Below are positions 1 through 9,005 of a stretch of DNA of 64,000 nucleotides, piece by piece (the stretch's first letter is position 1; each line of letters starts with the position of its first letter). Position numbers and translations under genes: made by a program. Origin of the DNA: Saccharospirillum salsuginis (GTDB lineage Bacteria; Pseudomonadota; Gammaproteobacteria; Pseudomonadales; Natronospirillaceae); assembly GCF_014651855.1 (NCBI RefSeq), contig NZ_BMXR01000004.1, forward strand, positions 214,880 through 278,879. Direction: 5' to 3'. The notes below the pieces were generated by a model, which worked only from the letters and a program-made list of their open reading frames with translations, searched no databases and was not told where the DNA came from.

Positions 1-1
1 T

Positions 2-319
2 CAGTGCCTGTCGGAGAAAGGCACCTTCCGGGAGATCTACCGCTGGGAGCATGAGGAGGTATTGGATCGGCACCGCCAGCGCATGGAGGCGGACCAAGAG
101 GATCGGATGCGCCAGCGCAGTGCGCTGGCCGAACACCCCTTTGGTACCTTGAAGTGTCGCTCCGGCTGGACTCACTTCCTGGTGCGTAGCTTTAAAAAGG
201 TGCGGGGAGAATGGAATCTGATGGCGCTGTGTTACAACTTCAGCCGCGTGATCAGCATCCTTGGAATGGATGGCCTGATGGAGCATCTTGATCCCAAAGC
301 CGCATTACAGGGGAGATAG
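2..319 (+). mobile_element. IS1182-family transposase, C-terminal part (cut by window edge)
   Basis: The reading frame is open from the first base of the window, giving 105 residues that end at a TAG stop. The segment with the HPFGTLK motif, followed by FLVRSFKKVRGEW and LMALCYNFSR, is the conserved C-terminal block of IS1182-type DDE transposases. A Tyr-Arg-Trp-Glu stretch upstream probably carries the last catalytic acid. The N-terminal part lies outside the window, so I cannot tell whether the copy is intact. The following 195 bases before the maf stop hold no gene; they may include the right end of the element, but I could not identify a terminal inverted repeat without the other end. Confidence 0.75.
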
Positions 320-514
320 GCTCGGCGGCCGGCAACTCGAGTGATGGGCGCGGTGAGAGGAGACACCACCGCCCCAGGTCGCTCGACGAAAGAATCCGCA
401 ATAGTAGGTCGAAATACCAATTGCGGGTGCCGGAGGGCATTCTAACCAGCATGAACGAGCCTAAAACCAATGTGATGCCGGCAAAAAAATACTCTCACAG
501 CCTCCATGCCCACC

Positions 515-1093
515 CTACGGAAGTTCGTAGCCCAGCCGCCGTAGGTGCCGGGACAGTGACAACAGCGGCAGCCCGATCAAGGCATTGGGGTCGTCGCTTC
601 GTACCCACTCAAACAGGGTGATGCCCAGCGCTTCCACCTTGAAGCTACCGGCACAATCCAATGGCTGGTCTTTTTCGATGTACCGGCCGATTTCGGCGTC
701 GCTCAGTGTGCGAAACCGAACTTCGGTCGTAACATTCCAGGCCTCAATAATCGGGCCGGCCAGAGCAACCGCCGAATTGAAGATGACCGTCCCGCCGGAA
801 CAGCGTTTCAGCTGACGGGCGGCGGCCTCGGCCGTACCGGGCTTGCCGAGCAAGCGACCGTCCGGATCGGACGCGGTCTGGTCGCTGCCGATGATCAGAT
901 GGTCGGGGTAATCGTCGGTCAGGCTATCTGCCTTGATCCGGGCCAGGCGCAAAGCCAGATCGGCCGGCGTTTCACCCTGATGGGGCGTTTCATCGCACCG
1001 TGGCGACGCCTGCTCGAACGGGATTTGCAGGCAGGCGAGCCGTTCGGCGCGATAAATAGAGGTGGAAGCCAGTAATAATGGGGCTTTCATCAT
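515..1093 (-). CDS. maf: Maf/YceF-type nucleotide pyrophosphatase
   Basis: 192 residues, the usual Maf length. The N-terminal LLLASTSIYRAERL loop and the GSDQTA and GKPGTAEAA motifs are those of Maf nucleotide pyrophosphatases, which hydrolyse modified or non-canonical nucleoside triphosphates in the cytoplasm. In E. coli the paralogue yceF (7-methyl-GTP pyrophosphatase) sits divergently next to yceD-rpmF-plsX, exactly as here, so YceF is the more likely subfamily. The 46-base gap to yceD must hold both divergent promoters. The stop lies 195 bases from the transposase remnant. Confidence 0.9.
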   Translation of the reverse strand: MMKAPLLLASTSIYRAERLACLQIPFEQASPRCDETPHQGETPADLALRLARIKADSLTDDYPDHLIIGSDQTASDPDGRLLGKPGTAEAAARQLKRCSGGTVIFNSAVALAGPIIEAWNVTTEVRFRTLSDAEIGRYIEKDQPLDCAGSFKVEALGITLFEWVRSDDPNALIGLPLLSLSRHLRRLGYELP

Positions 1094-1139
1094 TAAAAAC
1101 CTTTGACTTGAAAGTGCTCATCCGTATCATACCGCGCCT

Positions 1140-1670
1140 ATGTCGAAATCCGAGCTCCCAGATCGCGTCGATGCCTATAAGTTGGCCGACCAGTTAACCC
1201 ACCTTGACGGTGTGGTGTCGTCCACGCGGCTGTCGCGTCTGGCCGAGGCGGTGTTGAGTCAGGATGCCGAGTTCAAAGCGAGTTTGGACTTTAATCGTGA
1301 CGCTGAGCAACGCCGCGTCGTGACAGGTGAAGTATCCGGGTCGGTAGAGCTGGAATGTCAGCGTTGCCTGCAAGCGGTCAAGCATACGATAGACAGCCGG
1401 TTTCATCTGGCGATTGTCTATAACGATGAAATGGCCAAGGCACTGCCGTCGGGCCTCGAACCCTTGATGTTGCTTCCGGATCAGCCGCTTGATGTGGCTG
1501 AGGTGATCGAGGACGAGGTTTTGCTCTCGTTGCCCATGCATGCCATGCATGCGCAGGGCGAATGCGAAATACAAACCGAATTCAAACCGGATGACTCTGA
1601 GGCTGGCGAAACGTCGACTCAGAAAGACAATCCGTTCAAAGTGTTGGAATCTCTTAAAAAGAGATCCTGA
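1140..1670 (+). CDS. yceD: YceD / DUF177 protein, 23S rRNA accumulation protein
   Basis: 176 residues of the DUF177 family, with the conserved Cys-Gln-Arg-Cys pair at residues 73-76. In the family this cysteine pair probably binds metal, and E. coli YceD is needed for normal 23S rRNA levels. It is the first gene of the yceD-rpmF-plsX unit, an arrangement conserved from proteobacteria to plant plastids. The C-terminus ends in a Lys/Arg-rich tail. No strong Shine-Dalgarno is visible before the ATG, consistent with a short leader in the divergent intergenic region. Confidence 0.9.
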   Translation: MSKSELPDRVDAYKLADQLTHLDGVVSSTRLSRLAEAVLSQDAEFKASLDFNRDAEQRRVVTGEVSGSVELECQRCLQAVKHTIDSRFHLAIVYNDEMAKALPSGLEPLMLLPDQPLDVAEVIEDEVLLSLPMHAMHAQGECEIQTEFKPDDSEAGETSTQKDNPFKVLESLKKRS

Positions 1671-1757
1671 ACATTTTTATGGTTTTAACAGCGCGGTCGG
1701 TCGGACAGTCCGACAATTCCCGCTGACGATTAACATGACGTTTAGGAGGCCTAGGCC

Positions 1758-1940
1758 ATGGCAGTTCAGCAAAATAAAAAGACCCGTTCCCGTCGCGGAA
1801 TGCGTCGCTCTCACGATTCACTGAAAGGCACCGCGCTGTCCGTGGATCCGACCACCGGTGAAACGCATCGTCGTCACCACGTATCCCCGGACGGTTTCTA
1901 CAAGGGCCGCAAGGTCATTGCGGACGCCGACAGCGAGTAA
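1758..1940 (+). CDS. rpmF: 50S ribosomal protein L32
   Basis: 60 residues beginning [20 protein letters not shown], the canonical L32 N-terminus with its basic rRNA-binding segment. This copy lacks the zinc-binding cysteines found in some L32 versions (the C-minus type). A good AGGAGG-like site sits 10 bases before the ATG. It lies 6 bases upstream of plsX, so it is almost certainly cotranscribed, which couples ribosome production and phospholipid synthesis. Confidence 0.97.
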   Translation: MAVQQNKKTRSRRGMRRSHDSLKGTALSVDPTTGETHRRHHVSPDGFYKGRKVIADADSE

Positions 1941-1946
1941 GTCCCG

Positions 1947-2942
1947 ATGGCTGATCTGGCCATCGACTTGCATGGAGGGGACCTGGGCCCCTCCCATCTC
2001 ATCCCCGCCTCCCTTCGTTACTTCCAGCAGCACCCTCAACACAACGGCCTGTTGTTCGGCCTGACGGATTCCTGCAAACCCCATCTGCCGACCCGCTTAC
2101 CGGCCAATGTCGACTTTAAACCCTGCCATCATCATTTACCGGCGGAACTGAATCCCGCCCAGTTACTGCGTCACCGTTACGGCAGCGGACTTGAGCTCGC
2201 CTATGAAACGCTGGCGGATCAGGGGGTGGATGCCGTTGTCTCGTCGGAGCACACCGGTGTATTGATGGCTTTAATGCACCGTCACGGGGTGCCGCACCCA
2301 GCGGTCGATCGTCCGGTCCTGGTCAGTTGGGTGCCCACGGCTCGCAAGCCGATCGTGATGCTGGATCTGGGGGCCTCCTTTTCGGCGAGTGCCGAGCAAT
2401 TGCTCGGGTTTGCGGCCATCGGTCAGGCCATCGCCTCGGAATCCCGCGCCCGGAAGCCAAGCCTGGCGTTGTTGAATCTGGGCGTTGAAGCCAATAAGGG
2501 GCCGCACTCATTGCGCCTGGCGGCCGAGCAACTCAGGCAATGGCCGGATCTCGATTTTCGCGGCTTCATCGAGGCCGATCAGATATTTCAGGGGCGGTTG
2601 GACCTGGTGATCACCGACGGTTTCACCGGCAACGCCGTCATCAAATCGGCCGAAGGTACCCTGGATCTGACACTGTCCGCCCTGCGCGAACAACTGCAAG
2701 GAGATTGGCTGGGGCGCGTACTCGGTTATTTCCTCAATCGTCGCCTGAAGCCGCAATTCGTTCGGCTCGACCCGCGCCGCAGTAACGGGGCTCTGTTGGC
2801 CGGCAGCCCGATGACGGTAATCAAGAGCCACGGCGACGCCGATGCCCTGGCCTTCCAGGCGGCGATCGGTCGGGCGGTCGACGCCGTCGAAGGGCGCTGG
2901 TGTGGTCGGATTCTGGATCGGCTGGATCAGTTAATTCGTTGA
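1947..2942 (+). CDS. plsX: phosphate acyltransferase PlsX
   Basis: 331 residues. PlsX converts acyl-ACP and inorganic phosphate to acyl-phosphate, the donor for PlsY in the first step of phospholipid synthesis; it is a peripheral membrane enzyme. The N-terminal DLHGGDLGPSHLIPA replaces the usual DxMGGDxGP motif, and VVSSEHTGVLMA plus the later VITDGFTGNAVIKSAEG segment are family hallmarks. It is slightly shorter than E. coli PlsX. In E. coli, fabH follows directly; here it does not (170 non-coding bases, then fabD). Confidence 0.93.
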   Translation: MADLAIDLHGGDLGPSHLIPASLRYFQQHPQHNGLLFGLTDSCKPHLPTRLPANVDFKPCHHHLPAELNPAQLLRHRYGSGLELAYETLADQGVDAVVSSEHTGVLMALMHRHGVPHPAVDRPVLVSWVPTARKPIVMLDLGASFSASAEQLLGFAAIGQAIASESRARKPSLALLNLGVEANKGPHSLRLAAEQLRQWPDLDFRGFIEADQIFQGRLDLVITDGFTGNAVIKSAEGTLDLTLSALREQLQGDWLGRVLGYFLNRRLKPQFVRLDPRRSNGALLAGSPMTVIKSHGDADALAFQAAIGRAVDAVEGRWCGRILDRLDQLIR

Positions 2943-3112
2943 GACCGGGCCAGAATTCGCACAAAGGGGTTAATAATGTCGATGTTTTTGTTCCGCATCG
3001 TCATAAATGTTTTAACAGGGCCTCCCTTTACTGAACCGGCTTGGCGACCATAATGCACCGCAAGCGAAAAAAGCCGTGATCTAACGGCGCAATCAGCGAC
3101 AGGATTCGAATT

Positions 3113-4051
3113 ATGGCCGACAATCTCGCGTTTGTGTTTCCAGGGCAGGGCTCCCAACAGGTGGGCATGCTGTCGGACCTGGCGGAACACTACGGTTCCA
3201 TTCGGGAAACCTTCGAAGAGGCGTCCCAGGCGCTGGGATACGATCTGTGGCAACTGGTCACCGACGGCCCGGCCGACGAACTGAACAAGACCGAGAAAAC
3301 CCAGCCGGCTCTGTTAACCGCCAGTACCGCACTGTGGCGCTTGTGGCAGGCCGAAGGCGGCACTCAACCGGATTACCTGGCCGGCCACAGCCTGGGTGAA
3401 TACTCCGCTCTGGTCGCGGCCGAGGTGTTGTCTTTGACCGACGCGGTGAAACTGGTCGAAAAGCGCGGTCAGTTGATGCAAGCTGCGGTACCGGCCGGGG
3501 AGGGCGGTATGGCCGCCATCCTGGGGCTTGACGACGAGTCTGTGGTCAAGGGCTGCGAATCGGCACAGCAGGGTGACGTGGTCGAAGCCGTCAACTTCAA
3601 CACGCCGGGTCAGGTCGTCATTGCCGGCAATACCGCCGCCGTGGAACGTGCCATTGAGCAGTTGAAGGAAGCCGGAGCCAAGCGTGCCATGCCATTGCCG
3701 GTCAGCGTACCGTCCCATTGCAGCCTGATGAAAGGCGCCGCGGAGCAGCTGGCCGATTACCTGAATGGCCTGACACTGAAGGACGCGGCGCGGCCGATCG
3801 TGCAGAATGTGACGGCCAAGCCCGAGACCCGGGCCGACGCACTGCAGCAAAACCTGATTGAACAACTCTACCGTCCGGTACTCTGGTCCCAGACCGTTGC
3901 CGAACTGGCGAAGCTGGGCGTGACCGAGACGGTCGAATGCGGTCCGGGCAAAGTATTGTCCGGGCTGAACAAGCGGATTGAAAAATCCCTGACGCTGTCC
4001 TCCCTCGGGAGTCTGGCAGCCTTTCAAGAACGGATAGGGAGCGCCTCATGA
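3113..4051 (+). CDS. fabD: malonyl-CoA:ACP transacylase
   Basis: 312 residues. FabD loads malonyl groups onto ACP for fatty-acid elongation. The GQGSQQVGM oxyanion loop is at residues 11-19, the nucleophile Ser93 lies in GHSLGEYSAL, and the catalytic His202 lies in VPSHCSLM. The start is backed by an AGGA box shortly upstream. Its last four bases overlap the fabG start (ATGA), indicating translational coupling. Confidence 0.97.
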   Translation: MADNLAFVFPGQGSQQVGMLSDLAEHYGSIRETFEEASQALGYDLWQLVTDGPADELNKTEKTQPALLTASTALWRLWQAEGGTQPDYLAGHSLGEYSALVAAEVLSLTDAVKLVEKRGQLMQAAVPAGEGGMAAILGLDDESVVKGCESAQQGDVVEAVNFNTPGQVVIAGNTAAVERAIEQLKEAGAKRAMPLPVSVPSHCSLMKGAAEQLADYLNGLTLKDAARPIVQNVTAKPETRADALQQNLIEQLYRPVLWSQTVAELAKLGVTETVECGPGKVLSGLNKRIEKSLTLSSLGSLAAFQERIGSAS

Positions 4052-4788
4052 GCGACGCCAAACTGGTTTTAGTCACCGGTGCCAGCCGTGGCATCGGTGC
4101 CGCCATTGCCGATGAACTGGGCCGCCTGGGCTATCGCGTAGCCGGAACCGCCACCTCTGAAAGCGGTGCCGAGAAGATCACCGCCCGGCTGAAAGAAGCG
4201 GGTATCGACGGTAAAGGCTATCGCCTGGACGTGACCGACCCGGAGTCCATCAAGACACTGTTGGCGACGCTGAAGGAAGAGATGGGCGATGTGGCCATTC
4301 TGGTCAACAACGCCGGTATTACCCAGGACAACATCTTTCTGCGCATGAAAGACGAGCAGTGGGATGACGTCATCAACACCAACCTGAGCTCGGCCTTCCG
4401 CATGAGCAAAGCGGTCATGAAGTCCATGACGCGCGCGCGTTGGGGGCGTATCGTCAACATCTCCTCGGTGGTTGCTTCCTCCGGCAATGCGGGCCAGGCC
4501 AACTACGCGGCGGCCAAAGCCGGGCTCGAAGGTTTCACCCGAACATTGGCCCGGGAGGTCGGTTCGCGTAATATCACCGTCAATTCGGTCGCACCCGGCT
4601 TTATCCAGACCGACATGACACACGAATTACCCGAGGCGGTCCGCGAGAACCTGCTCAAGCAGATTCCGCTCGGCCGACTGGGGGATCCGGCGGAAATTGC
4701 CAGTGCCGTCAGTTTCCTGGTCAGTGACCAGGCGTCTTTCATCACTGGTGAGACCCTGCATGTCAATGGTGGCATGTACATGGGTTGA
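4048..4788 (+). CDS. fabG: 3-oxoacyl-ACP reductase
   Basis: 246 residues. NADPH-dependent reduction of 3-oxoacyl-ACP, the first reductive step of each elongation cycle. The Rossmann glycine motif TGASRGIG is at residues 10-17, NNAG at 87-90, and the catalytic Ser140, Tyr153 and Lys157 are all in place, as in E. coli FabG. It overlaps fabD by four bases. Confidence 0.97.
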   Translation: MSDAKLVLVTGASRGIGAAIADELGRLGYRVAGTATSESGAEKITARLKEAGIDGKGYRLDVTDPESIKTLLATLKEEMGDVAILVNNAGITQDNIFLRMKDEQWDDVINTNLSSAFRMSKAVMKSMTRARWGRIVNISSVVASSGNAGQANYAAAKAGLEGFTRTLAREVGSRNITVNSVAPGFIQTDMTHELPEAVRENLLKQIPLGRLGDPAEIASAVSFLVSDQASFITGETLHVNGGMYMG

Positions 4789-4804
4789 GGCGGCGGGTTT
4801 TGAC

Positions 4805-4834
4805 TTGCCGGTAACGAATACCTTTTAATACACT
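4805..4834 (+). promoter_or_regulatory. candidate sigma-70 promoter for acpP
   Basis: TTGCCG (4805-4810), an 18-base spacer and TACACT (4829-4834) lie about 45 bases upstream of the acpP start. acpP is normally one of the most highly expressed genes and usually has its own promoter behind fabG, so the position is sensible. This is a by-eye match only. Confidence 0.4.
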
Positions 4835-4877
4835 ATTGCGCACCGAACGGTGCTATTCCAATTAGGGAGTGTTCATA

Positions 4878-5114
4878 ATGAGCAACATTGAAGATCGCGT
4901 TAAGAAAATCGTCTGCGAACAGCTGGGCGCCAAAGAAGAAGACGTCACCGCACAGGCTTCTTTCGTCGATGACCTGGGTGCCGATTCTCTGGACACCGTG
5001 AACCTGGTCATGGCGCTGGAAGAAGAATTCGAAACCGAGATTCCGGACGAAGAGTCCGAGAAGCTGTCTACTGTTCAGGACGCGATCGACTACATCAACG
5101 CGCACCTGGGTTAA
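4878..5114 (+). CDS. acpP: acyl carrier protein
   Basis: 78 residues, highly acidic. The 4'-phosphopantetheine attachment Ser37 lies in GADSLD. An upstream in-frame ATG at 4869 would add three residues, but the AGGGAG box at 4864-4869 is correctly spaced for the ATG at 4878, which gives the canonical [10 protein letters not shown] start. ACP carries all intermediates for the fab enzymes encoded around it. Confidence 0.98.
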   Translation: MSNIEDRVKKIVCEQLGAKEEDVTAQASFVDDLGADSLDTVNLVMALEEEFETEIPDEESEKLSTVQDAIDYINAHLG

Positions 5115-5151
5115 TCGGTTCCTGGCTACTGGCCGATCCGTATTGAATTCA

Positions 5152-5184
5152 AGCCGTATTGTCGCCAGGCAGTACGGCTTTTTA
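5152..5184 (+). terminator. intrinsic terminator after acpP
   Basis: Inverted repeat AGCCGTA / TACGGCT (5152-5158 and 5173-5179) followed by a run of T. It lies 38 bases after acpP and 60 before fabF, so it would partly isolate the abundant acpP transcript from fabF. Confidence 0.7.
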
Positions 5185-5245
5185 GTATCCGACCGGCGTC
5201 TGTGACAGACGGACGGTCAGGACACACACCCCGTGGAGGATACCT

Positions 5246-6484
5246 ATGTCACGTCGTCGCGTCGTAGTGACGGGCCTCGGCTGCATCAGCCCCTTGGGTA
5301 ACGATGTCAAAAGCACCTGGGACGGCATTCTCGCCGGCAAAAGCGGTGCGGCCCCGATCGAAAATTTCGATACCGAGAAATTTGCCACCAAATTCGCCGC
5401 CCAGGTGAAGAATTTCGATGTGGCGAACTACATCCATCCGAAAGAAGCCAAGAAGATGGACGGCTTCATTCAGTATGGTTACGCCGCCGCCATCGAAGCC
5501 ATTCGGGACAGCGGCATCGAAGCCACGGAAGCCGATGCCCATCGAATCGGCCTGGCCATTGGCGCCGGGATTGGCGGTCTCGATACCATCGAGCGCAACC
5601 ATTCATCCCTGTTGAAGTCCGGTCCGCGCCGGGTATCCCCCTTCTTCGTGCCCGCCGCCATCATCAACATGATTGCCGGCTATCTGTCGATCGACTACGG
5701 CTTCAAGGGCCCGAACATCGCCATCACCACGGCCTGTACCACCGGCACGCACAACATCGGCTACGCCGCCCGCACCATCGGCTATGGCGATGCCGATGTC
5801 ATGGTCGCAGGCGGCGCCGAGATGGCGTCCACGCAACTGGGAATTGCCGGTTTTGGCGCCGCGCGCGCGCTGTCGACCCGCAACGATGCGCCCGAGCAGG
5901 CCAGCCGCCCCTGGGACAAGGACCGAGACGGTTTTGTACTGGGCGACGGCGCCGGCATTCTGGTGCTTGAAGAATACGAACGCGCCAAGGCCCGTGGTGC
6001 GACCATCTATGCCGAGGTGACCGGTTTCGGCATGAGTGGCGACGCCTATCACATGACCTCGCCACCGGAAGACGGCAGCGGCGCCTGCGCCTCCATGCGT
6101 AACGCCGTGGCGGATGCCGGCCTGAACCCGACCGAGATTGGTTACATCAACGCCCATGGCACCTCGACACCAGCCGGCGACATTGCCGAGACGCAAGCCG
6201 TCAAATCGTTGTACGGGGCCGATGCCGACCAGGTCGCCATCAGTTCCACCAAGTCGATGATCGGCCACTTGCTCGGCGCCGCCGGCGCGGTTGAGGCCAT
6301 CTTCAGTATCCTGGCGATACGCGATCAGGTGGCACCGCCGACCATCAACCTGGACAATCCGGGCGAAGGCTGCGATCTCGACTACGTCGCGAAGAACGCC
6401 CGCGAACTGACGATCAACCATTCGCTGTCCAATTCCTTCGGTTTTGGCGGTACCAATGGCACCTTGATCTTCAGCAAAGTCTGA
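5246..6484 (+). CDS. fabF: beta-ketoacyl-ACP synthase II
   Basis: 412 residues. Condenses malonyl-ACP with acyl-ACP. The thiolase-fold triad is Cys164 (in [10 protein letters not shown]), His304 ([12 protein letters not shown]) and His341 ([15 protein letters not shown]); the C-terminal GFGGTNGTL is also diagnostic. A GGAGGA box precedes the ATG. The preceding terminator suggests it may have its own promoter in 5185-5240. Confidence 0.97.
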   Translation: MSRRRVVVTGLGCISPLGNDVKSTWDGILAGKSGAAPIENFDTEKFATKFAAQVKNFDVANYIHPKEAKKMDGFIQYGYAAAIEAIRDSGIEATEADAHRIGLAIGAGIGGLDTIERNHSSLLKSGPRRVSPFFVPAAIINMIAGYLSIDYGFKGPNIAITTACTTGTHNIGYAARTIGYGDADVMVAGGAEMASTQLGIAGFGAARALSTRNDAPEQASRPWDKDRDGFVLGDGAGILVLEEYERAKARGATIYAEVTGFGMSGDAYHMTSPPEDGSGACASMRNAVADAGLNPTEIGYINAHGTSTPAGDIAETQAVKSLYGADADQVAISSTKSMIGHLLGAAGAVEAIFSILAIRDQVAPPTINLDNPGEGCDLDYVAKNARELTINHSLSNSFGFGGTNGTLIFSKV

Positions 6485-6521
6485 TGCGACTTCTGGGGCC
6501 CGTGAGGCCCCGCTTCCTCCT

Positions 6522-7343
6522 ATGCTGACCTGTCTGATCAACGGAACCGTCGAGACCCGGCTGAACAGCGATCATCGTCTTGTCGCTTTTGGCGACGGGC
6601 TGTTTGAAACCTGTCTGGCCGACCGGCGGGGGGTTCGTTTCTGGAACGACCACCTGAATCGTCTGGAAAACGGACTGGCTCGCCTGGGTATGATCTGGAC
6701 GAGCGAGGATCGCGACGCCCTTGAGACCGAGATCGAGACCGTGCTCGCTCACGTTGAGGGCGTCGTGGTCTGCAAGCTGATCCTGGGGCGAGGCGTCCAG
6801 GGGCGCGGATACGATTTCGACCCCGATCGGCAACGCACCGACCGCATCGTGCAGGTCTTTCCGTACCAAGCCCAGCCCTGGCATCTGCAAGGCGCGACTC
6901 TGGTGCTGTCCGAGGTTCAGGCCAGCGTCAATCCGACATTGGCCGGTTTGAAGCACATGAACCGGCTGGACTCCGTACTGGCCCGCCAAAGCGCGCGAAG
7001 TGCCGGGGCCCACGAAGCATTGCTGTCCCGTGCCGATGGCCGCCTGGTCGAAGGCAGCATGAGCAACCTGTACCTGAAACGGGACGGTCAATGGCTCACA
7101 CCCGACTTGGCCGAAGCCGGCGTGGATGGCATCATTCGCCGTCGTCTGCTCCGGCAGACGGAAGAGACGATCCGGGTCGCCGATCTCCTTCGGTCGGATC
7201 TGGACCGCGCCGAGGCACTGATGATCAGCAATTCCCTGATCGGCCTGGTGCCCGTGGTCAGTCTGGACGGCCGTCCGCTGACACCCCCCGCCTGGGACGA
7301 ACTGTCCCGGTTTCGAACGGCTATTGGATTATCGAGTGATTAA
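6522..7343 (+). CDS. pabC: aminodeoxychorismate lyase
   Basis: 273 residues, class IV PLP fold. Converts 4-amino-4-deoxychorismate to 4-aminobenzoate and pyruvate in folate synthesis. The PLP lysine is Lys144 in the GLKHMNRLDSVLAR motif, and EGSMSNLYL follows, as in PabC. Its place between fabF and mltG matches E. coli. The 3' end overlaps the mltG reading frame. Confidence 0.93.
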   Translation: MLTCLINGTVETRLNSDHRLVAFGDGLFETCLADRRGVRFWNDHLNRLENGLARLGMIWTSEDRDALETEIETVLAHVEGVVVCKLILGRGVQGRGYDFDPDRQRTDRIVQVFPYQAQPWHLQGATLVLSEVQASVNPTLAGLKHMNRLDSVLARQSARSAGAHEALLSRADGRLVEGSMSNLYLKRDGQWLTPDLAEAGVDGIIRRRLLRQTEETIRVADLLRSDLDRAEALMISNSLIGLVPVVSLDGRPLTPPAWDELSRFRTAIGLSSD

Positions 7344-8388
7344 ACGACTGTTTCTGTTCGCTGTCCTGATCGGAGCCGGCCTGAGTGTCGGGCTCGGCTT
7401 TTACGCATACGATCAGTTGAATAAACCACTGACGTTGGATGAGCCCACGGTCTACCAGGTAGAGCGGGGCGCCTCTCTGCGCCGGGTATTGACCGATTTC
7501 GAACAGGTCGGCTGGCTGGATGAAGCCCGCATCCCCGAATATTGGCTGCGGTATCATGAAACGACCCGGATACAGCGCGGTGAATACCAGGTTCGCCCCG
7601 GCGAGACGGCGGTTCAGGTCGTCGAACGCATGGTCGACGGCGACAAGATTCTGCGCACGGTTCAATTCATCGAAGGCTGGACCTTCGCACAGTTCCGCCA
7701 GGCCATCGAGGCCAACGAATTCCTGACCCAGACATTGACCGGATTGTCGGACGAAGCGGTCCTGACCAAACTGGAGCTCGACATCGACCATCCCGAAGGC
7801 TGGTTCTTCCCCGATACCTACCATTTCGAGCGCGGCCGTACCGACGCCGACCTGCTGCTCCAGGCTCACCGAAAAATGCGGGACGAACTCGATCGGGCCT
7901 GGAAGGACCGGGCCGATGGACTGGTGATCGAGACACCGTACGAGGCCCTGATCCTCGCCTCCATTGTCGAAAAGGAAACCGGAGCGGCGTTTGAACGCCC
8001 GCAGATCGCCGGGGTGTTTTCCCGCCGCCTTGAGCAGGGGATGCGGCTGCAGACCGACCCGACCGTGATCTACGGCCTGGGCGACGCCTACGACGGCAAT
8101 CTGACCCGGGCCGACCTGCGTGGTGATACGCCCTACAACACCTACACCCGCGCCGGTTTACCGCCCACGCCCATTGCCAACCCCGGCCGGGGGGCGCTTG
8201 AGGCGGCCGTGGACCCGGCCCCCGGCAGCGCGCTGTTCTTTGTCGCCAAGGGCGATGGCACCCACGTGTTTTCGGATACCTACGAAGAGCACGACGCCGC
8301 CGTGCGCCAATTTCAGCGTTTCGGTCGGCGCGAAGACTACCGTTCGGCCCCGGATGAGTCGTCGACTGACGAGGAGGCGCAACCGTGA
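7324..8388 (+). CDS. mltG: endolytic murein transglycosylase
   Basis: About 350 residues. MltG (YceG) cleaves nascent glycan strands at the inner membrane and limits chain length. One N-terminal transmembrane segment (about residues 8-30) is followed by a LysM-like region and the catalytic domain, with the active Glu in ASIVEKETG and the LQTDPTVIYGLG and YNTYTRAGLPPTPIANPG motifs. Two starts are possible, TTG at 7324 and GTG at 7336; both overlap the pabC end and neither has a strong ribosome site. The 3' end overlaps tmk by four bases. Confidence 0.94.
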   Translation: MDYRVIKRLFLFAVLIGAGLSVGLGFYAYDQLNKPLTLDEPTVYQVERGASLRRVLTDFEQVGWLDEARIPEYWLRYHETTRIQRGEYQVRPGETAVQVVERMVDGDKILRTVQFIEGWTFAQFRQAIEANEFLTQTLTGLSDEAVLTKLELDIDHPEGWFFPDTYHFERGRTDADLLLQAHRKMRDELDRAWKDRADGLVIETPYEALILASIVEKETGAAFERPQIAGVFSRRLEQGMRLQTDPTVIYGLGDAYDGNLTRADLRGDTPYNTYTRAGLPPTPIANPGRGALEAAVDPAPGSALFFVAKGDGTHVFSDTYEEHDAAVRQFQRFGRREDYRSAPDESSTDEEAQP

Positions 8389-9005
8389 CCGCCCGTTTCA
8401 TCACCATCGAGGGGCTCGAAGGCGCCGGCAAGTCCACCCAATTGTCCGTCCTGGCGAATTGGGTGACCGACCATCACGGCTCGCCGCTGGTTACCCGGGA
8501 GCCCGGTGGAACACCGTTGGCGGAGCAGATTCGCGATCTGGTGCTCGGGCATCATACCGAGACCATGGATGCCTGGACCGAGCTTCTGCTGGTCTTCGCC
8601 GCCCGCCGCCAACATGTCACCGAAAAGATACGCCCGGCGCTGGCGCAGTCGCAGTGGGTGGTCAGTGATCGGTTCACCGACGCGACCTATGCCTATCAGG
8701 GCGGTGGTCGGGGCATCGACTGGGCACGCATCGAGGCGTTGGAGTCCCTGGTGCTGGAGGGTTTTCAGCCGGATCTGACGCTCTGGCTGGATTGCCCGGC
8801 CGACATCGGCCTGGCCCGGGCCCGACAGCGCGGTGAACTCGACCGCATCGAACAGGAAAACATCGACTTCTTCGAGCGCTGCCGCGCCGCCTATGAGCGT
8901 CGTCATCGCGAACACCCCGATCGCGTCATCCGGCTGGACGCCGCCCAATCGATCGAAGCGGTCAGCGCCGATCTTGTGGCCGTTCTGGAGGAGCGTTGCG
9001 CATGA
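8385..9005 (+). CDS. tmk: thymidylate kinase
   Basis: 206 residues. Phosphorylates dTMP to dTDP. The P-loop GLEGAGKST is at residues 10-18, and the DRF motif is in VVSDRFTDATYAYQGGGRG. Starts at GTG (ATG-less), overlapping mltG; its stop overlaps the holB ATG (ATGA). Confidence 0.96.
   Translation: MTARFITIEGLEGAGKSTQLSVLANWVTDHHGSPLVTREPGGTPLAEQIRDLVLGHHTETMDAWTELLLVFAARRQHVTEKIRPALAQSQWVVSDRFTDATYAYQGGGRGIDWARIEALESLVLEGFQPDLTLWLDCPADIGLARARQRGELDRIEQENIDFFERCRAAYERRHREHPDRVIRLDAAQSIEAVSADLVAVLEERCA

Noticed and set aside
421..621. 66-codon open frame after the transposase tail
   Set aside because: No ribosome site, low complexity, and its end overlaps maf antisense.
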